In this document: piece after piece, positions 34,747 through 43,016 of the stretch
Numbering within the stretch: position 1 is the first letter of the stretch
How the letters are laid out: every line of letters starts with the position of its first letter
Source: Priestia megaterium
Lineage (GTDB): Bacteria; Bacillota; Bacilli; Bacillales; Bacillaceae_H
Reading direction: 5' to 3'
Length of the DNA: 64,000 bases
NCBI RefSeq assembly: GCF_023824195.1
Contig: NZ_CP085442.1
Span: 2,642,001-2,706,000 of the forward strand
The notes under the pieces: model-generated
Seen by the model: only the letters and a program-made list of their open reading frames with translations
Told to the model about the DNA's origin: nothing
Databases searched by the model: none
Program-made: the position numbers and the translations under genes

Positions 34747-34864
34747 TTTTTTCACCTCTTTCTTTTCTTTACCCAATGTTGAGTGTTTTAGTATAAAAAG
34801 TATATGGTTAAAAATATTTCTACTGTAGTAAAGATCCTTTAATGGCTTATTTTATTTTTAATGA

Positions 34865-34882
34865 TTATTTAGAACATAGTTT
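34865..34882 (+). repeat. Dispersed 18-bp intergenic motif, copy 3
   Basis: TTATTTAGAACATAGTTT, identical to the copy at 2025. It ends 87 bp before the TrmB-type start, almost the same spacing as copy 2 has to Ku. Confidence 0.7.
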
Positions 34883-34969
34883 AATAAGATTATTATATCT
34901 GATACAATTAGTAATACTTTTACAAACCGTGATATACTAAAAAAAAGAAAGGATGATGAATAGAGAATT

Positions 34970-35728
34970 ATGCTGCAAAAATTTGGTTTTTCTCAGTATG
35001 AAAGTCAAGTATATGAAGCGCTGCTTGCGAATGATGGCCCGCTGGATGCTAGTTCGATTGTTACGTATTCGCATGTTCCAAAAGCAAAAATTTATGAAGT
35101 GCTTAATCGTTTAATTGATAAAGGCATTGTAGTAAATACATTGTCCGGGAAAAAGAAACTTTATTCAGCGGTAGCCCTTCAAACCGTCATTCAAAAACTT
35201 ACTGCTGATTTTGAAAATGACATTAATGAATTAAAAACATATAAAATAAAAAAAACGTTTACAGACGATCATGTTTGGAGTTTAAAAGATAAATCCTCTA
35301 TTTCTGCTCACATTGAACAATTGATTCATGAAGCGGAATCTTCTATTATTTTATCCGCTTGGAATGATGAGTTGGAACATTACCGCTTATTGCTAGAAGA
35401 AAAAGAGAAACAAGGCGTAAACGTCGAGGTCTTAACCATAGGAAACTTGCAGACTGCCCTCAAACATTTACATACATTAAATCCAATAGATGATCATAAA
35501 AACCTTGAGCCGTCGCAGTTGATTATTGTTGACGATGCTTACCTTTTATTTGCCGGCATTGAACATGACACATGGAAAGCAATAAAAACCATGTCGCAGC
35601 CGCTTGTAAAAGTTTTTGCTGATTTCTTTTATCATGACGTCGCACTTACCCATATTACAAAGAAATATCAAGAGCAGCTTCTTCAAGATTCTGAGATCAT
35701 GGAGCTGCTTACTCGACTGCGATATTAA
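34970..35728 (+). CDS. TrmB family transcriptional regulator
   Basis: A 252-residue regulator. The N-terminal winged helix reads FGFSQYESQVYEALL and VPKAKIYEVLNRLIDKGIV, the TrmB signature. The C-terminal part resembles the PLD-like TrmB sensor domain (around ESSIILSAWNDELE). In archaea and Bacillus such proteins respond to sugars or unknown ligands. It precedes an MFS transporter gene, with a strong terminator between them. The ribosome site is not ideal (AAAGGATG, 16 bases upstream). Confidence 0.85.
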   Translation: MLQKFGFSQYESQVYEALLANDGPLDASSIVTYSHVPKAKIYEVLNRLIDKGIVVNTLSGKKKLYSAVALQTVIQKLTADFENDINELKTYKIKKTFTDDHVWSLKDKSSISAHIEQLIHEAESSIILSAWNDELEHYRLLLEEKEKQGVNVEVLTIGNLQTALKHLHTLNPIDDHKNLEPSQLIIVDDAYLLFAGIEHDTWKAIKTMSQPLVKVFADFFYHDVALTHITKKYQEQLLQDSEIMELLTRLRY

Positions 35729-35760
35729 AAAGGTTACTAATTCATTAGTAACCTTTTTAA
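35727..35760 (+). terminator. Terminator of the TrmB-type gene (possible operator)
   Basis: AAAAAGGTTACTAAT and its exact complement with a 2-base centre. The same GGTTACTA element recurs in the leader of the next gene. Confidence 0.82.
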
Positions 35761-35785
35761 TATTACCTATTGAAATCCTCTCTGA

Positions 35786-35814
35786 AAAAGGTTACTATTC
35801 TAGTTGTAACTTTT
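35786..35814. promoter_or_regulatory. Candidate TrmB operator before the MFS gene
   Basis: An imperfect dyad AAAGGTTACTATTCTAG with GTAACTTTT, related to the terminator palindrome 55 bp upstream and 19 bp before the MFS start. Confidence 0.35.
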
Positions 35815-35832
35815 AGAAGAGGGGGTTTTTTG

Positions 35833-37002
35833 ATGAATAAAAAAGTTTACATACTTGCGATTGCTTCCTTTGTTGTTGGAACGGTCGAATTAATTCTAGG
35901 AGGCATCTTAGACTTAATTGCCGATGCATTTCATGTATCATTAGCAAAAGCAGGTTATTTAATCTCTATTTATTCGTTTGTTTATGCCTTGTCTGCGCCG
36001 ATTTTACTAAATGTGACGGCTAAGATAGAGCGTAAAAAAGTTTATATGTGGACATTATTTATTTTCTTATTGAGCAATGTATTTTCAGCCTACAGTTCGG
36101 GCTATTATATGCTACTGATTGGACGTATTCTTGCTGCCGCGAGCGGTTCTTTTATCATTGTATTATCTACCACAATGGCTTCTAGAATGGTAAAATCTGA
36201 ATATCAAGGCAGAGCAATTGGGGTTGTGTTTATGGGGATTAGCGGCTCACTTGTTTTAGGCATTCCTCTTGGTATTTTGATTGGAAATGCGCTTGGCTGG
36301 CGTCAAGTATTTGTTATGATTGCAATTTTGACTGCCATTATTATGATTACCGTTTGGTTTACAATGGAGCGTCTAGCTCCTGCTCCAATTGTACCGTTAA
36401 AAACTCAGGTAAAAGCTTTACGCAATAAAAAAATGCTCGCTATTCACCTAGCAACATTATTTGTACTTGCGGGGCACTTAACGCTTTATGCGTACTTCAC
36501 ACCATTTTTACAAGAAACGCTAGGATTAAATACAACGATGGTGACCATTATTTATGGTATTTTCGGTCTTGCTGCAGTGGCAGGAGGAGGACTTGGAGGA
36601 GCTGTTTCTGATAGATGGAACCCTTCTTCCTCTGTTATCACCATGGTTGCTCTCTTTTTTGTTAGCATGATTGCTATGCCTTTTGGCGTTCATTTGCCAT
36701 TTGTTGTTTTCTTGCTTCTTATGATTATTTGGAGTGCGCTCAGCTGGGCGGTCTCACCGGCTCAAAGCAATTTAATTATTCATAGTGCACGCGACACGTC
36801 GGACATTTTAATCAGCACCAATGCAGCGATTTCACACGTAGGAATTGCGATCGGCTCCTATGTTGGAGGAATTGTCGTTAATCAATACTCTGTTATTTAT
36901 AACGGCTGGGTCGGTTCTATTTTTGTTTTGCTTGGTCTTTTCTGCTCTCTTTATGCGGTAACACGAACAGAAAGCACAGCAGATACGCTTCACAGTAAAT
37001 AA
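35833..37002 (+). CDS. MFS transporter, DHA1 type (12 TM)
   Basis: A 389-residue transporter with 12 predicted membrane segments. Motif A is degenerate (LNVTAKIERKKVYMW), and the loop after segment 4 has LIGRILAAASGS. It resembles AraJ/YtbD-type exporters; the substrate is unknown. An in-frame ATG lies upstream at 35770, but ATG 35833 is the one behind GAGGGGG. It probably belongs to the TrmB-type regulator upstream. Confidence 0.85.
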   Translation: MNKKVYILAIASFVVGTVELILGGILDLIADAFHVSLAKAGYLISIYSFVYALSAPILLNVTAKIERKKVYMWTLFIFLLSNVFSAYSSGYYMLLIGRILAAASGSFIIVLSTTMASRMVKSEYQGRAIGVVFMGISGSLVLGIPLGILIGNALGWRQVFVMIAILTAIIMITVWFTMERLAPAPIVPLKTQVKALRNKKMLAIHLATLFVLAGHLTLYAYFTPFLQETLGLNTTMVTIIYGIFGLAAVAGGGLGGAVSDRWNPSSSVITMVALFFVSMIAMPFGVHLPFVVFLLLMIIWSALSWAVSPAQSNLIIHSARDTSDILISTNAAISHVGIAIGSYVGGIVVNQYSVIYNGWVGSIFVLLGLFCSLYAVTRTESTADTLHSK

Positions 37003-37010
37003 GATTTGAT

Positions 37011-37044
37011 AAAAAAGCGTACACACATGGTGTACGCTTTTTTT
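37011..37044. terminator. Bidirectional terminator (MFS / DUF523)
   Basis: AAAAAAGCGTACAC and its complement with a 5-base loop and T runs on both sides. Confidence 0.9.
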
Positions 37045-37046
37045 GA

Positions 37047-37517
37047 TTATGATTGGTCTCCATGCAGTTCAGCTACAAATTGAGATTCGGACATAACGAT
37101 AAAACCATGCTTTCTTAACAACGCAGTCGTTACCCCTTCACTGGCTATTTTAACATTTGAAAATGCTCCGTTATATATATGTTCACTTCCACATGAAGGG
37201 CTGTTTTCTTTTAGTACAATAACAGTAGCTTTTATCTCTCTTGCGATGCTCAGTGCCTTATAGGCCCCGTCTATGTATATATCTGTCACGTCTTTTCCCG
37301 ATAGTTCAATAACTCGCGCATTTCCGTTTATTACGTCCATTCCCGTTCCTTTTATAATTTCTGCCGGTTCTCTAGGCGTGTGAAATCCACCTAACAGTTC
37401 CGGACACATCATCACCGCTTCTTTATTTTTAATGAGCGCTTCAATTTCCTTAACTAAGGCACTGCTTCCATTATATCTGCAAGCTTGACCTGCTAAACAG
37501 GAACTAACCAAAATCAC
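37047..37517 (-). CDS. DUF523 family protein
   Basis: A 156-residue cysteine-containing protein. The start VILVSSCLAGQACRYNG, the CPELLGGFHTPREPAEI segment and LKENSPSCG are the DUF523 markers; four conserved Cys may hold a metal or cluster. The biochemical role is unknown. GTG 37517, 8 bases behind GGGAGGG, is preferred over the frame start at 37544. It follows the terminator of the Asp23 operon. Confidence 0.85.
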   Translation of the reverse strand: MILVSSCLAGQACRYNGSSALVKEIEALIKNKEAVMMCPELLGGFHTPREPAEIIKGTGMDVINGNARVIELSGKDVTDIYIDGAYKALSIAREIKATVIVLKENSPSCGSEHIYNGAFSNVKIASEGVTTALLRKHGFIVMSESQFVAELHGDQS

Positions 37518-37534
37518 AGAATTTTCCCTCCCAT

Positions 37535-37589
37535 AAAAAAACACTTCTCATTCATCATACAAAGAATGTATGATGAATGGAAGTGTTTA
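37535..37589 (-). terminator. Terminator of the amaP-DUF2273-asp23 operon
   Basis: A long stem (about 22 bp, with one bulge) containing CATTCATCATACA and its complement, followed on the minus strand by seven T. Confidence 0.85.
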
Positions 37590-37600
37590 CCTTTTATATT

Positions 37601-38041
37601 TTATTCAAGATCACGCTTTGACTCCTGCTCTTTGTCTCGATCCGTTTTCGCTTCAAATTCAGAGCGAGTCATTACGTCCTCTACATGCATATTTACTTCT
37701 ACTACTTCTAATCCAGTCATATCGTGAACTGATTTTTTTACGTTATTAACAGTTTCAGAGAAAATGGCTGGAACATTTTTTCTGTATTCGACAATTACTT
37801 TTAAATCAAGGGCAACTTGCTTTTCTCCTACTTCAGCGTTAATCCCTTTTGTGATATCTTCAGTGCTGCGGAAGCGATCTGTTAACCCGCTCATAAATCC
37901 GCCGCTCATTGATAAAATCCCTTTAATTTCATTAGCTGCAATTCCAGCAATTTTTTTAATGACTTGATCTTCAAATGTTAACGTATTTTGATGTGTGTTT
38001 TCCTGAGATTTTACTGCTGTATTTGTTTCATTAACTGCCAT
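37601..38041 (-). CDS. Asp23/Gls24 family envelope stress protein
   Basis: A 146-residue Asp23-family protein: VIKKIAGIAANEIKGILSMSG opens the domain and VALDLKVIVEYRKNVP with VNMHVEDV follows. Asp23 proteins form a layer at the membrane, tethered by AmaP. ATG 38041 behind GGGAG is chosen over the frame start at 38050. It is the last gene of a three-gene operon with DUF2273 and AmaP. Confidence 0.9.
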   Translation of the reverse strand: MAVNETNTAVKSQENTHQNTLTFEDQVIKKIAGIAANEIKGILSMSGGFMSGLTDRFRSTEDITKGINAEVGEKQVALDLKVIVEYRKNVPAIFSETVNNVKKSVHDMTGLEVVEVNMHVEDVMTRSEFEAKTDRDKEQESKRDLE

Positions 38042-38068
38042 AACTAACATCTCCCTTAAATTGATTTT

Positions 38069-38278
38069 CTATCTTCCTCTAGTAAAGAATTCTACCCAAG
38101 CATTTATGTCTAAATGACCGTCTCGCCACTTCCCAATTACATAACCAATTCCCATAAAAGCTACGATTAGCAGCGTGGGACCAAAACCAATTGTTAATAG
38201 CAAAATTGCCAACACTAAACCTGCCAGAATACCAAGTACTCGGCCACGGTATGGAATCAATTTATCTGGAGTACCCAT
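38069..38278 (-). CDS. DUF2273 family membrane protein
   Basis: A 69-residue protein with two membrane segments and the family ending WRDGHLDINAWVEFF. Known only as the partner of Asp23 and AmaP. It starts 15 bp after amaP behind AAGGAGGG. Confidence 0.88.
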   Translation of the reverse strand: MGTPDKLIPYRGRVLGILAGLVLAILLLTIGFGPTLLIVAFMGIGYVIGKWRDGHLDINAWVEFFTRGR

Positions 38279-38293
38279 TATGTCCCTCCTTCA

Positions 38294-38836
38294 TCACACA
38301 ACACGCTCTTTCTTTCGTGTTTGTGTATCTGTTAAGTCAATACGGACGGAGTGAACGGGAAGCTCGAGTAAGGCCTCCACGGCGCGTTTTGTTTCAAGCT
38401 GCATCTCTTTTCCTAGTGTTGGTAGTCCATCTCGTCCAAACAACGAACAGTTGATATACAGACTAACTTTTTCTTTGCGAGAATGAATAGATGCCTGGAC
38501 TTCAGGAGAGCGTATTCCCTGAAAGCTTCTAATTGCTCGTAAAGCTGTAGATTCGATCGTTGCTTTAGAAATTGTTATTTTGCCTTCACCAGTTACAATT
38601 GCTAAATTCTTTTTAGGCGGTCTGCTAAATATGCCTGTTAAAAGAAAAATAATAAAAATAACAGCTAAAAATGCGCTTATTGACAAAATTGTGTAGTAAA
38701 ACCACTCCTGATGCTGCCACTTTTCTAACCAGTTTGAAAGGTGAGGAACCCTATAAACCATCAGTGCTAACATACCGGAACAAATCAGTCCTGCAATTCC
38801 AATAATTGCGATTAAAAACCGATTAAAATTATTCAA
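38294..38836 (-). CDS. amaP: AmaP, alkaline shock response membrane anchor
   Basis: A 180-residue protein with two N-terminal membrane segments (about 7-27 and 46-68) and a cytoplasmic domain with GEGKITISKATIESTALRA. AmaP anchors Asp23 to the membrane in staphylococci. The start is a TTG close behind GAGGTGG. First gene of the operon; a sigma-B promoter, common for this operon, was looked for and not convincingly found. Confidence 0.85.
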   Translation of the reverse strand: MNNFNRFLIAIIGIAGLICSGMLALMVYRVPHLSNWLEKWQHQEWFYYTILSISAFLAVIFIIFLLTGIFSRPPKKNLAIVTGEGKITISKATIESTALRAIRSFQGIRSPEVQASIHSRKEKVSLYINCSLFGRDGLPTLGKEMQLETKRAVEALLELPVHSVRIDLTDTQTRKKERVV

Positions 38837-38962
38837 TTTTCCACCTCATCTCAACGTGAACTCCTACTGCTTTTTTGTTGTGTGTAAAGGAAAGGCAACG
38901 AGATATTCAATAGTTACCTGCAATATTTTTTTGATAAACTTTCTAACTGTAAAACTAAATAT

Positions 38963-38990
38963 AAAAAAAACGACTAGGTTTCCCTAGTCA
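38963..38990 (-). terminator. Terminator of the YihY-type gene
   Basis: GACTAGG and CCTAGTC with a GAAA-type loop and eight T on the minus strand; the stop codon lies in the stem. Confidence 0.82.
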
Positions 38991-39814
38991 TTTTCCGCGC
39001 CTCTATACGTTGTCTTGTGAGCTTTGATGAACTTATTACCGTTTATTAAACCGCCAATTAATAAAATAGCGGCCGTTAAATAAAACCAGACCATTAAAAT
39101 AATAATACTTCCAAGCTGACCATAGATTTGTGAGTAGCTTCCAAACTGGACATAGTATCCAAATCCGGTAGATACAACTTGCCATCCTAGCGTGGAGAAA
39201 ACAGCTCCTGGAAGTACATCTTTCCACGTTACTCTTGCACTTGGCATCAGTTTGTAAAAAAGAATGAAAAAGCCTAATAAAAATAATGTCCCAATTCCCC
39301 ATCTAATTGTCGTCCAGCTTTGAAACCATATATCAGGAACATGGACTTTTGTTAGTACCAAATGGCGAATGACCTCTTCAATAATTGGTACAAATAATGA
39401 AATAGCTACCACAACCATAAAACCAAAAGTCAAAATTAAATCATTGATTAAACCGCGCAAAAACGTTTGTTTTCTTTGAATATGATACGCGTCATTTAAC
39501 GAGCGAACCAAAGATTGTATAGCCATAGATGCGAGCCAAAAAGTCGCCAATAAACTAAAAGATAAAACTTTTTTCCCGCTATTGTTAACTGTTTCAATTG
39601 ACCGTTCAATTACGTCGTAGGCACTTTTAGGCGTAAATGGTTCAATAAATATCAGCAAATTGTTTGTATCAATTGGAAAGAAACTCAGCAGAGAAAAAAG
39701 AAAGATAATAAACGGTACAAAAGATAACAAAAAATAGTAGGCTGTTTGAGCAGCCTGATCAAAGAAACGCTCCGTAAAAAAACGAGCGGCAACGGTCTTA
39801 GATGTTTGAATCAT
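38984..39814 (-). CDS. YihY/BrkB family inner membrane protein
   Basis: A 276-residue protein with six predicted membrane segments. Family features are FFDQAAQTAYYFLLSFVPFIIF near the N-terminus and the SLNDAYHIQRKQTFL loop, plus GAVFSTLGWQVVSTGFGYYV and QLGSIIILMVWFYL later. Formerly annotated as ribonuclease BN in error; the true function is unclear. The ATG follows AAAGGAG. Monocistronic. Confidence 0.9.
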   Translation of the reverse strand: MIQTSKTVAARFFTERFFDQAAQTAYYFLLSFVPFIIFLFSLLSFFPIDTNNLLIFIEPFTPKSAYDVIERSIETVNNSGKKVLSFSLLATFWLASMAIQSLVRSLNDAYHIQRKQTFLRGLINDLILTFGFMVVVAISLFVPIIEEVIRHLVLTKVHVPDIWFQSWTTIRWGIGTLFLLGFFILFYKLMPSARVTWKDVLPGAVFSTLGWQVVSTGFGYYVQFGSYSQIYGQLGSIIILMVWFYLTAAILLIGGLINGNKFIKAHKTTYRGAEND

Positions 39815-40096
39815 AACAGCGTTCTCCTTTACTTTCGCTTCACCCTGTAGTGAAATTCATATTCAATTTTTATGTTCAACATGTATTGGATAAGTTTCGG
39901 CTTATAAAGCTTTCCTTTTCCATTATCCGCGGTTAACAAAGAATTTAACCTCTAAAATTATACAGCCGGTTCATAAAGAAGATATTATTATAATTACATC
40001 TGCCATTACCACCATATCAATAGATCTTCTTTTTCTTTCATAAAACCGTAAATTCTCTGGGACTGCTTTCCCTTTTTTCTTACATCTTAAACTTTT

Positions 40097-40459
40097 TTAC
40101 GCTATGTTAAAAAAGTAAAACATAAGAGCGCCGATCAGCATCAGCATAATCATTGAAACAAAAATAACCAAAGCGTGAGAAGATTGATACGTTTGGCTGT
40201 TAATTTTTTTGCGGGTTGAAAAATAATGATAGGTTGAGAAGAGAAGCAAACCTGCACTTGCAGCTAAAGAAAAGATGATAACAGCAATAATAAGAGTATC
40301 GGCTGCTTCACTTAATTTTTTTCCGGAATTGAAATGTAGGCCGCCTGCAACAAAGCCAATGCCGAGTGTGGCAATAGACGTTCGAATCCACGCTAAATAC
40401 GTTCGTTCATTCGCTAAATGCTGCTGAATATGAATGGATTCATTTTCTTTTTTAGTCAT
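40097..40459 (-). CDS. DUF202 (YidH) family membrane protein
   Basis: A 120-residue protein with three membrane segments. The LANERTYLAWIRTSIATLGIG stretch is the DUF202 signature. The role is unknown. The ATG follows AAAAGGACGG. Confidence 0.88.
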   Translation of the reverse strand: MTKKENESIHIQQHLANERTYLAWIRTSIATLGIGFVAGGLHFNSGKKLSEAADTLIIAVIIFSLAASAGLLLFSTYHYFSTRKKINSQTYQSSHALVIFVSMIMLMLIGALMFYFFNIA

Positions 40460-40604
40460 TTACATACCACCGTCCTTTTATATGTCTTCTATTATAAATA
40501 AATGCTCAAACGAAAATAAATTGAGGACGCTTCACGCCACATTATACCCGAAAAGAACGAATCATTACCATCTTCAAGCGGTCAAAAGAGCTTCTTCATA
40601 AACT

Positions 40605-40641
40605 AAAAAAAGCCAACGGGATAACCCCAGTTGGCTTTTTT
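40605..40641 (-). terminator. Terminator after the AGCS remnant
   Basis: AAAAAAAGCCAAC and its complement with a 12-base loop, still strong behind a decayed gene. Confidence 0.8.
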
Positions 40642-40674
40642 GATTTATGAAACATTTTCTTTATCTTGATCATG

Positions 40675-41038
40675 CTAATATTCCTCGTCCCAATAATCAG
40701 CTTTTGGAATTCCTAATTTCTCTGGAGAAAAGATAGCGTCTATCCCTAGTTTTCTCTGCTGGCGATAATCTTTTAAAGTTACTAAAGCAGGCTTAGCTAG
40801 AACCTATAAAAGCAATAAACCACATCCGAAAAACTGCTCCTGGACCACCGAATGCAATTGCTGTTGCAATTCCCGCAATATTTCCAACTCCTACGCGCCT
40901 TGATAAAGCAAGTGTTAACGCTTGGAAAGACGAAACGCCTGATTCAGAACTTTTTCCATTAAACAATAAAGTAACCATATTTAATAAATAGCCAACATTT
41001 GCGGAGACAACGTATATTTTGGACACCTTATCTGACAC
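40675..41038 (-). pseudogene. Sodium:alanine symporter (AGCS) gene with large internal deletion
   Basis: Two parts of one AGCS transporter are fused. The first reads [20 protein letters not shown], then [20 protein letters not shown], the conserved AGCS segment after the first membrane helices, and stops at 40793. Shifting frame at once gives [20 protein letters not shown]... ending KADYWDEEY at 40675, the typical AGCS C-terminal tail. The roughly 300 residues between are missing, and the N-terminal helices are also absent or scrambled. The product cannot transport. The intact terminator shows the former gene end. Confidence 0.85.
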
Positions 41039-41175
41039 GTTTTTCGATACAGCGTGAGTTCTTTACATATTCCCTACTGTTACAGCATAAGGTAATGAGT
41101 GAACCAAGGGTCACTTTATGTTCTAAGCCGAGCGTAAATACAGCACATCTTTCTATTTTCATTTCACGTTAATAG

Positions 41176-41226
41176 TTCACTAAGTGAATCATTTTATTTT
41201 TAAATATTTCTGATATATGGTATAAT
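41176..41226 (+). promoter_or_regulatory. Promoter region of the MFS gene at 41332
   Basis: An extended -10 box TGGTATAAT ends at 41226; the -35 region is weak. The 13-bp palindrome TTCACTAAGTGAA (41176-41188) lies just upstream and could bind a regulator. Confidence 0.4.
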
Positions 41227-41258
41227 TTAAACTGATAAAAAGATGCTGCATGTATGCT

Positions 41259-41289
41259 AAAAGAGCAGGCCGTATGGTTTCGCTCTTTT
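41259..41289 (+). promoter_or_regulatory. Leader hairpin, possible attenuator
   Basis: AAAAGAGC and GCTCTTTT enclose a 15-base loop in the transcribed leader, followed by GTTGTTTTC. A start codon (ATG 41254) precedes it in frame with the transporter. Confidence 0.3.
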
Positions 41290-41331
41290 GTTGTTTTCAC
41301 GCCATGCGGCACAACGAAAGAAGGAAATAGA

Positions 41332-42531
41332 ATGGAATTATGGAAACGAAACTTGTACATTTGCTGGTTCGGTTCTTTTTGCACCACAGCCGGGATGAGT
41401 TTAGTTATTCCGTTTTTACCGCTTTATATTGAAAAGCTGGGAGTTCACGATACAAGCTCCATCAGCAGATGGGCTGGTATTGCATTTGGAGCTACCTTTT
41501 TAATGGCGGCTATTGTTTCTCCTTTATGGGGGAGTTTGGCCGATAAATATGGGCGAAAGCTTATGCTCCTTCGCGCAAGCTTGGGTATGGCAATTGTTAT
41601 GACTTCTATTGGTTTTGTGCAAAATGTCTATCAGCTTGTCGGACTGCGCTTTTTAATGGGGGCCGTTTCCGGCTTCATCTCTGCAGCCATTACGTTAGTA
41701 GCGACTCAAACACCTAAAGAGCACAGCGGTAAAGCATTAGGTACGTTGTCTACGGGGGCTGTATCAGGATCTTTATTAGGACCGCTAGTAGGCGGCTATT
41801 TAGGAGATACAATTGGGCTACGCCACGTCTTTTTCGTGACGGGTGCATTTATGTTTTTGTCTTTTTTAATTGTAAATTTAATTCAAGAAGACAAAAAAGA
41901 GACGGCGAAAACGACGAAAGAATCTAACATTGGGTTACTGTCTCTTAAGAATTCAAAGGCCGTGATTGGTGTATTTGTTACAACTTTTTTACTGCAGCTT
42001 GCGGTTATGGCTATTCAGCCAATCGTTACACTGTATGTAAAACAACTGTCTACTCATACCGATCACCTTGCCCTTATTTCAGGCTTTGTCGTGGCGGCAA
42101 CAGGAATTTCAAATATTTTAGCTGCATCAAGACTTGGCAAAGTCAGCGATCGCGTGGGTCCTCAAAATGTGCTTCAAATATGCTTGCTTATCGTAGCGGT
42201 TATTTGCGGCTTGCAGGCCTTTGTGCATAGTACTTGGCAGCTATTCTTACTTCGTTTTTTACTCGGTTTTGCAATGGGAGGATTATTACCTTCTATTAAT
42301 TCTTATTTAAAGAAAATTGTACCGGACTCTATTACAGGTAAAATGTTTGGCTATAATCAAACAGCGCAATACTTTGGGAATTTAGCCGGTCCAGTCATTG
42401 GCGGACAAATTGCCGGAGCTAAAGGAATTCCTTACGTATTCTTAACAACCAGTGTTCTTCTACTATTGAATGCTGGGTGGGTGTATTATCAGCGCCATCA
42501 CGGACAACAGCTAGACGGTAAAGCCGCATAA
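41332..42531 (+). CDS. Multidrug-type MFS transporter (12 TM)
   Basis: A 399-residue exporter. Motif A is GSLADKYGRKLM after helix 2; motif C-like GTLSTGAVSGSLLGPLVGGYLG in helix 5 marks drug/proton antiporters of the TetA/NorA class; a second SRLGKVSDRVGPQN occurs in the other half. The frame extends to ATG 41254, but that codon has no ribosome site, while ATG 41332 follows GAAGGAAA. The leader between them can form a hairpin. The drug range is unknown. Confidence 0.85.
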   Translation: MELWKRNLYICWFGSFCTTAGMSLVIPFLPLYIEKLGVHDTSSISRWAGIAFGATFLMAAIVSPLWGSLADKYGRKLMLLRASLGMAIVMTSIGFVQNVYQLVGLRFLMGAVSGFISAAITLVATQTPKEHSGKALGTLSTGAVSGSLLGPLVGGYLGDTIGLRHVFFVTGAFMFLSFLIVNLIQEDKKETAKTTKESNIGLLSLKNSKAVIGVFVTTFLLQLAVMAIQPIVTLYVKQLSTHTDHLALISGFVVAATGISNILAASRLGKVSDRVGPQNVLQICLLIVAVICGLQAFVHSTWQLFLLRFLLGFAMGGLLPSINSYLKKIVPDSITGKMFGYNQTAQYFGNLAGPVIGGQIAGAKGIPYVFLTTSVLLLLNAGWVYYQRHHGQQLDGKAA

Positions 42532-42563
42532 AAAAAACTTCCGTTAAAACGGAAGGTTTTTTT
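42531..42563. terminator. Bidirectional terminator (MFS / zinc finger protein)
   Basis: ACTTCCGTT and its complement with a 2-base loop and long A and T runs on either side. Confidence 0.88.
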
Positions 42564-42564
42564 A

Positions 42565-42864
42565 TTACCACAAGGGTTCTTCTTCGCTGCTTACTTCATA
42601 AGAAAGTGGCATCATAATAACCGCTGCTATGAAGAAAATAAGCTCCGCGACAACAATGGACGGAAAGGAAAAGTCAAATAGTGAGAGAATAAGCCAAATA
42701 ATAAGGGGTGCAAATGAGTAGATTGATAATCGCTTTTGGGATTTTGCAGAGATATACTGTTGTTTGTCACAGTGTGGGCATTCTAAAACGTTTCTAAATG
42801 TTAACAGTTGTTTAAAGGTTGTCCTCCAGTTCCATTTATGATTACAATTTTGACAGGTGGCCAT
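42565..42864 (-). CDS. TIGR04104-type zinc finger membrane protein
   Basis: A 99-residue protein: an N-terminal zinc ribbon (CQNC and CPHC, about 24 residues apart), then KQQYISAKSQKR, then two membrane segments. This is the cxxc_20_cxxc family seen in Bacillaceae; function unknown. ATG 42864 is 10 bases behind AGGAG and agrees with family N-termini; longer frames exist to 42897. Confidence 0.78.
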   Translation of the reverse strand: MATCQNCNHKWNWRTTFKQLLTFRNVLECPHCDKQQYISAKSQKRLSIYSFAPLIIWLILSLFDFSFPSIVVAELIFFIAAVIMMPLSYEVSSEEEPLW

Positions 42865-42977
42865 GGGCATCACGCTCCTAAAAAGATTTATGTACATATA
42901 AAGTATACGTACAAGTTGGTAAAGAGTTTCATTTTTATGATTAAAAACGTTTTTACTATTATAACATAAAACAAAAT

Positions 42978-43007
42978 AAAAGGCTTTTTACAGGAAAAAG
43001 CCTTTTA
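42978..43007 (-). terminator. Terminator of the MerR-MFS operon
   Basis: AAAAGGCTTTTT and its complement with a short loop, then a T-rich minus-strand tail. Confidence 0.78.
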
Positions 43008-43016
43008 CTTCAATGT

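Noticed and set aside
38837..38950. Sigma-B promoter of the amaP operon (GTTTAT...GGTAAC)
   Set aside because: The -10 part lacks the GGGTAT core and the spacing is off by one or two bases, so the match is no better than chance in this AT-rich gap.
41254..41331. N-terminal extension of the drug exporter beginning at ATG 41254
   Set aside because: There is no ribosome site before 41254, the extra residues do not look like part of the transporter family, and ATG 41332 has GAAGGAAA at proper spacing.
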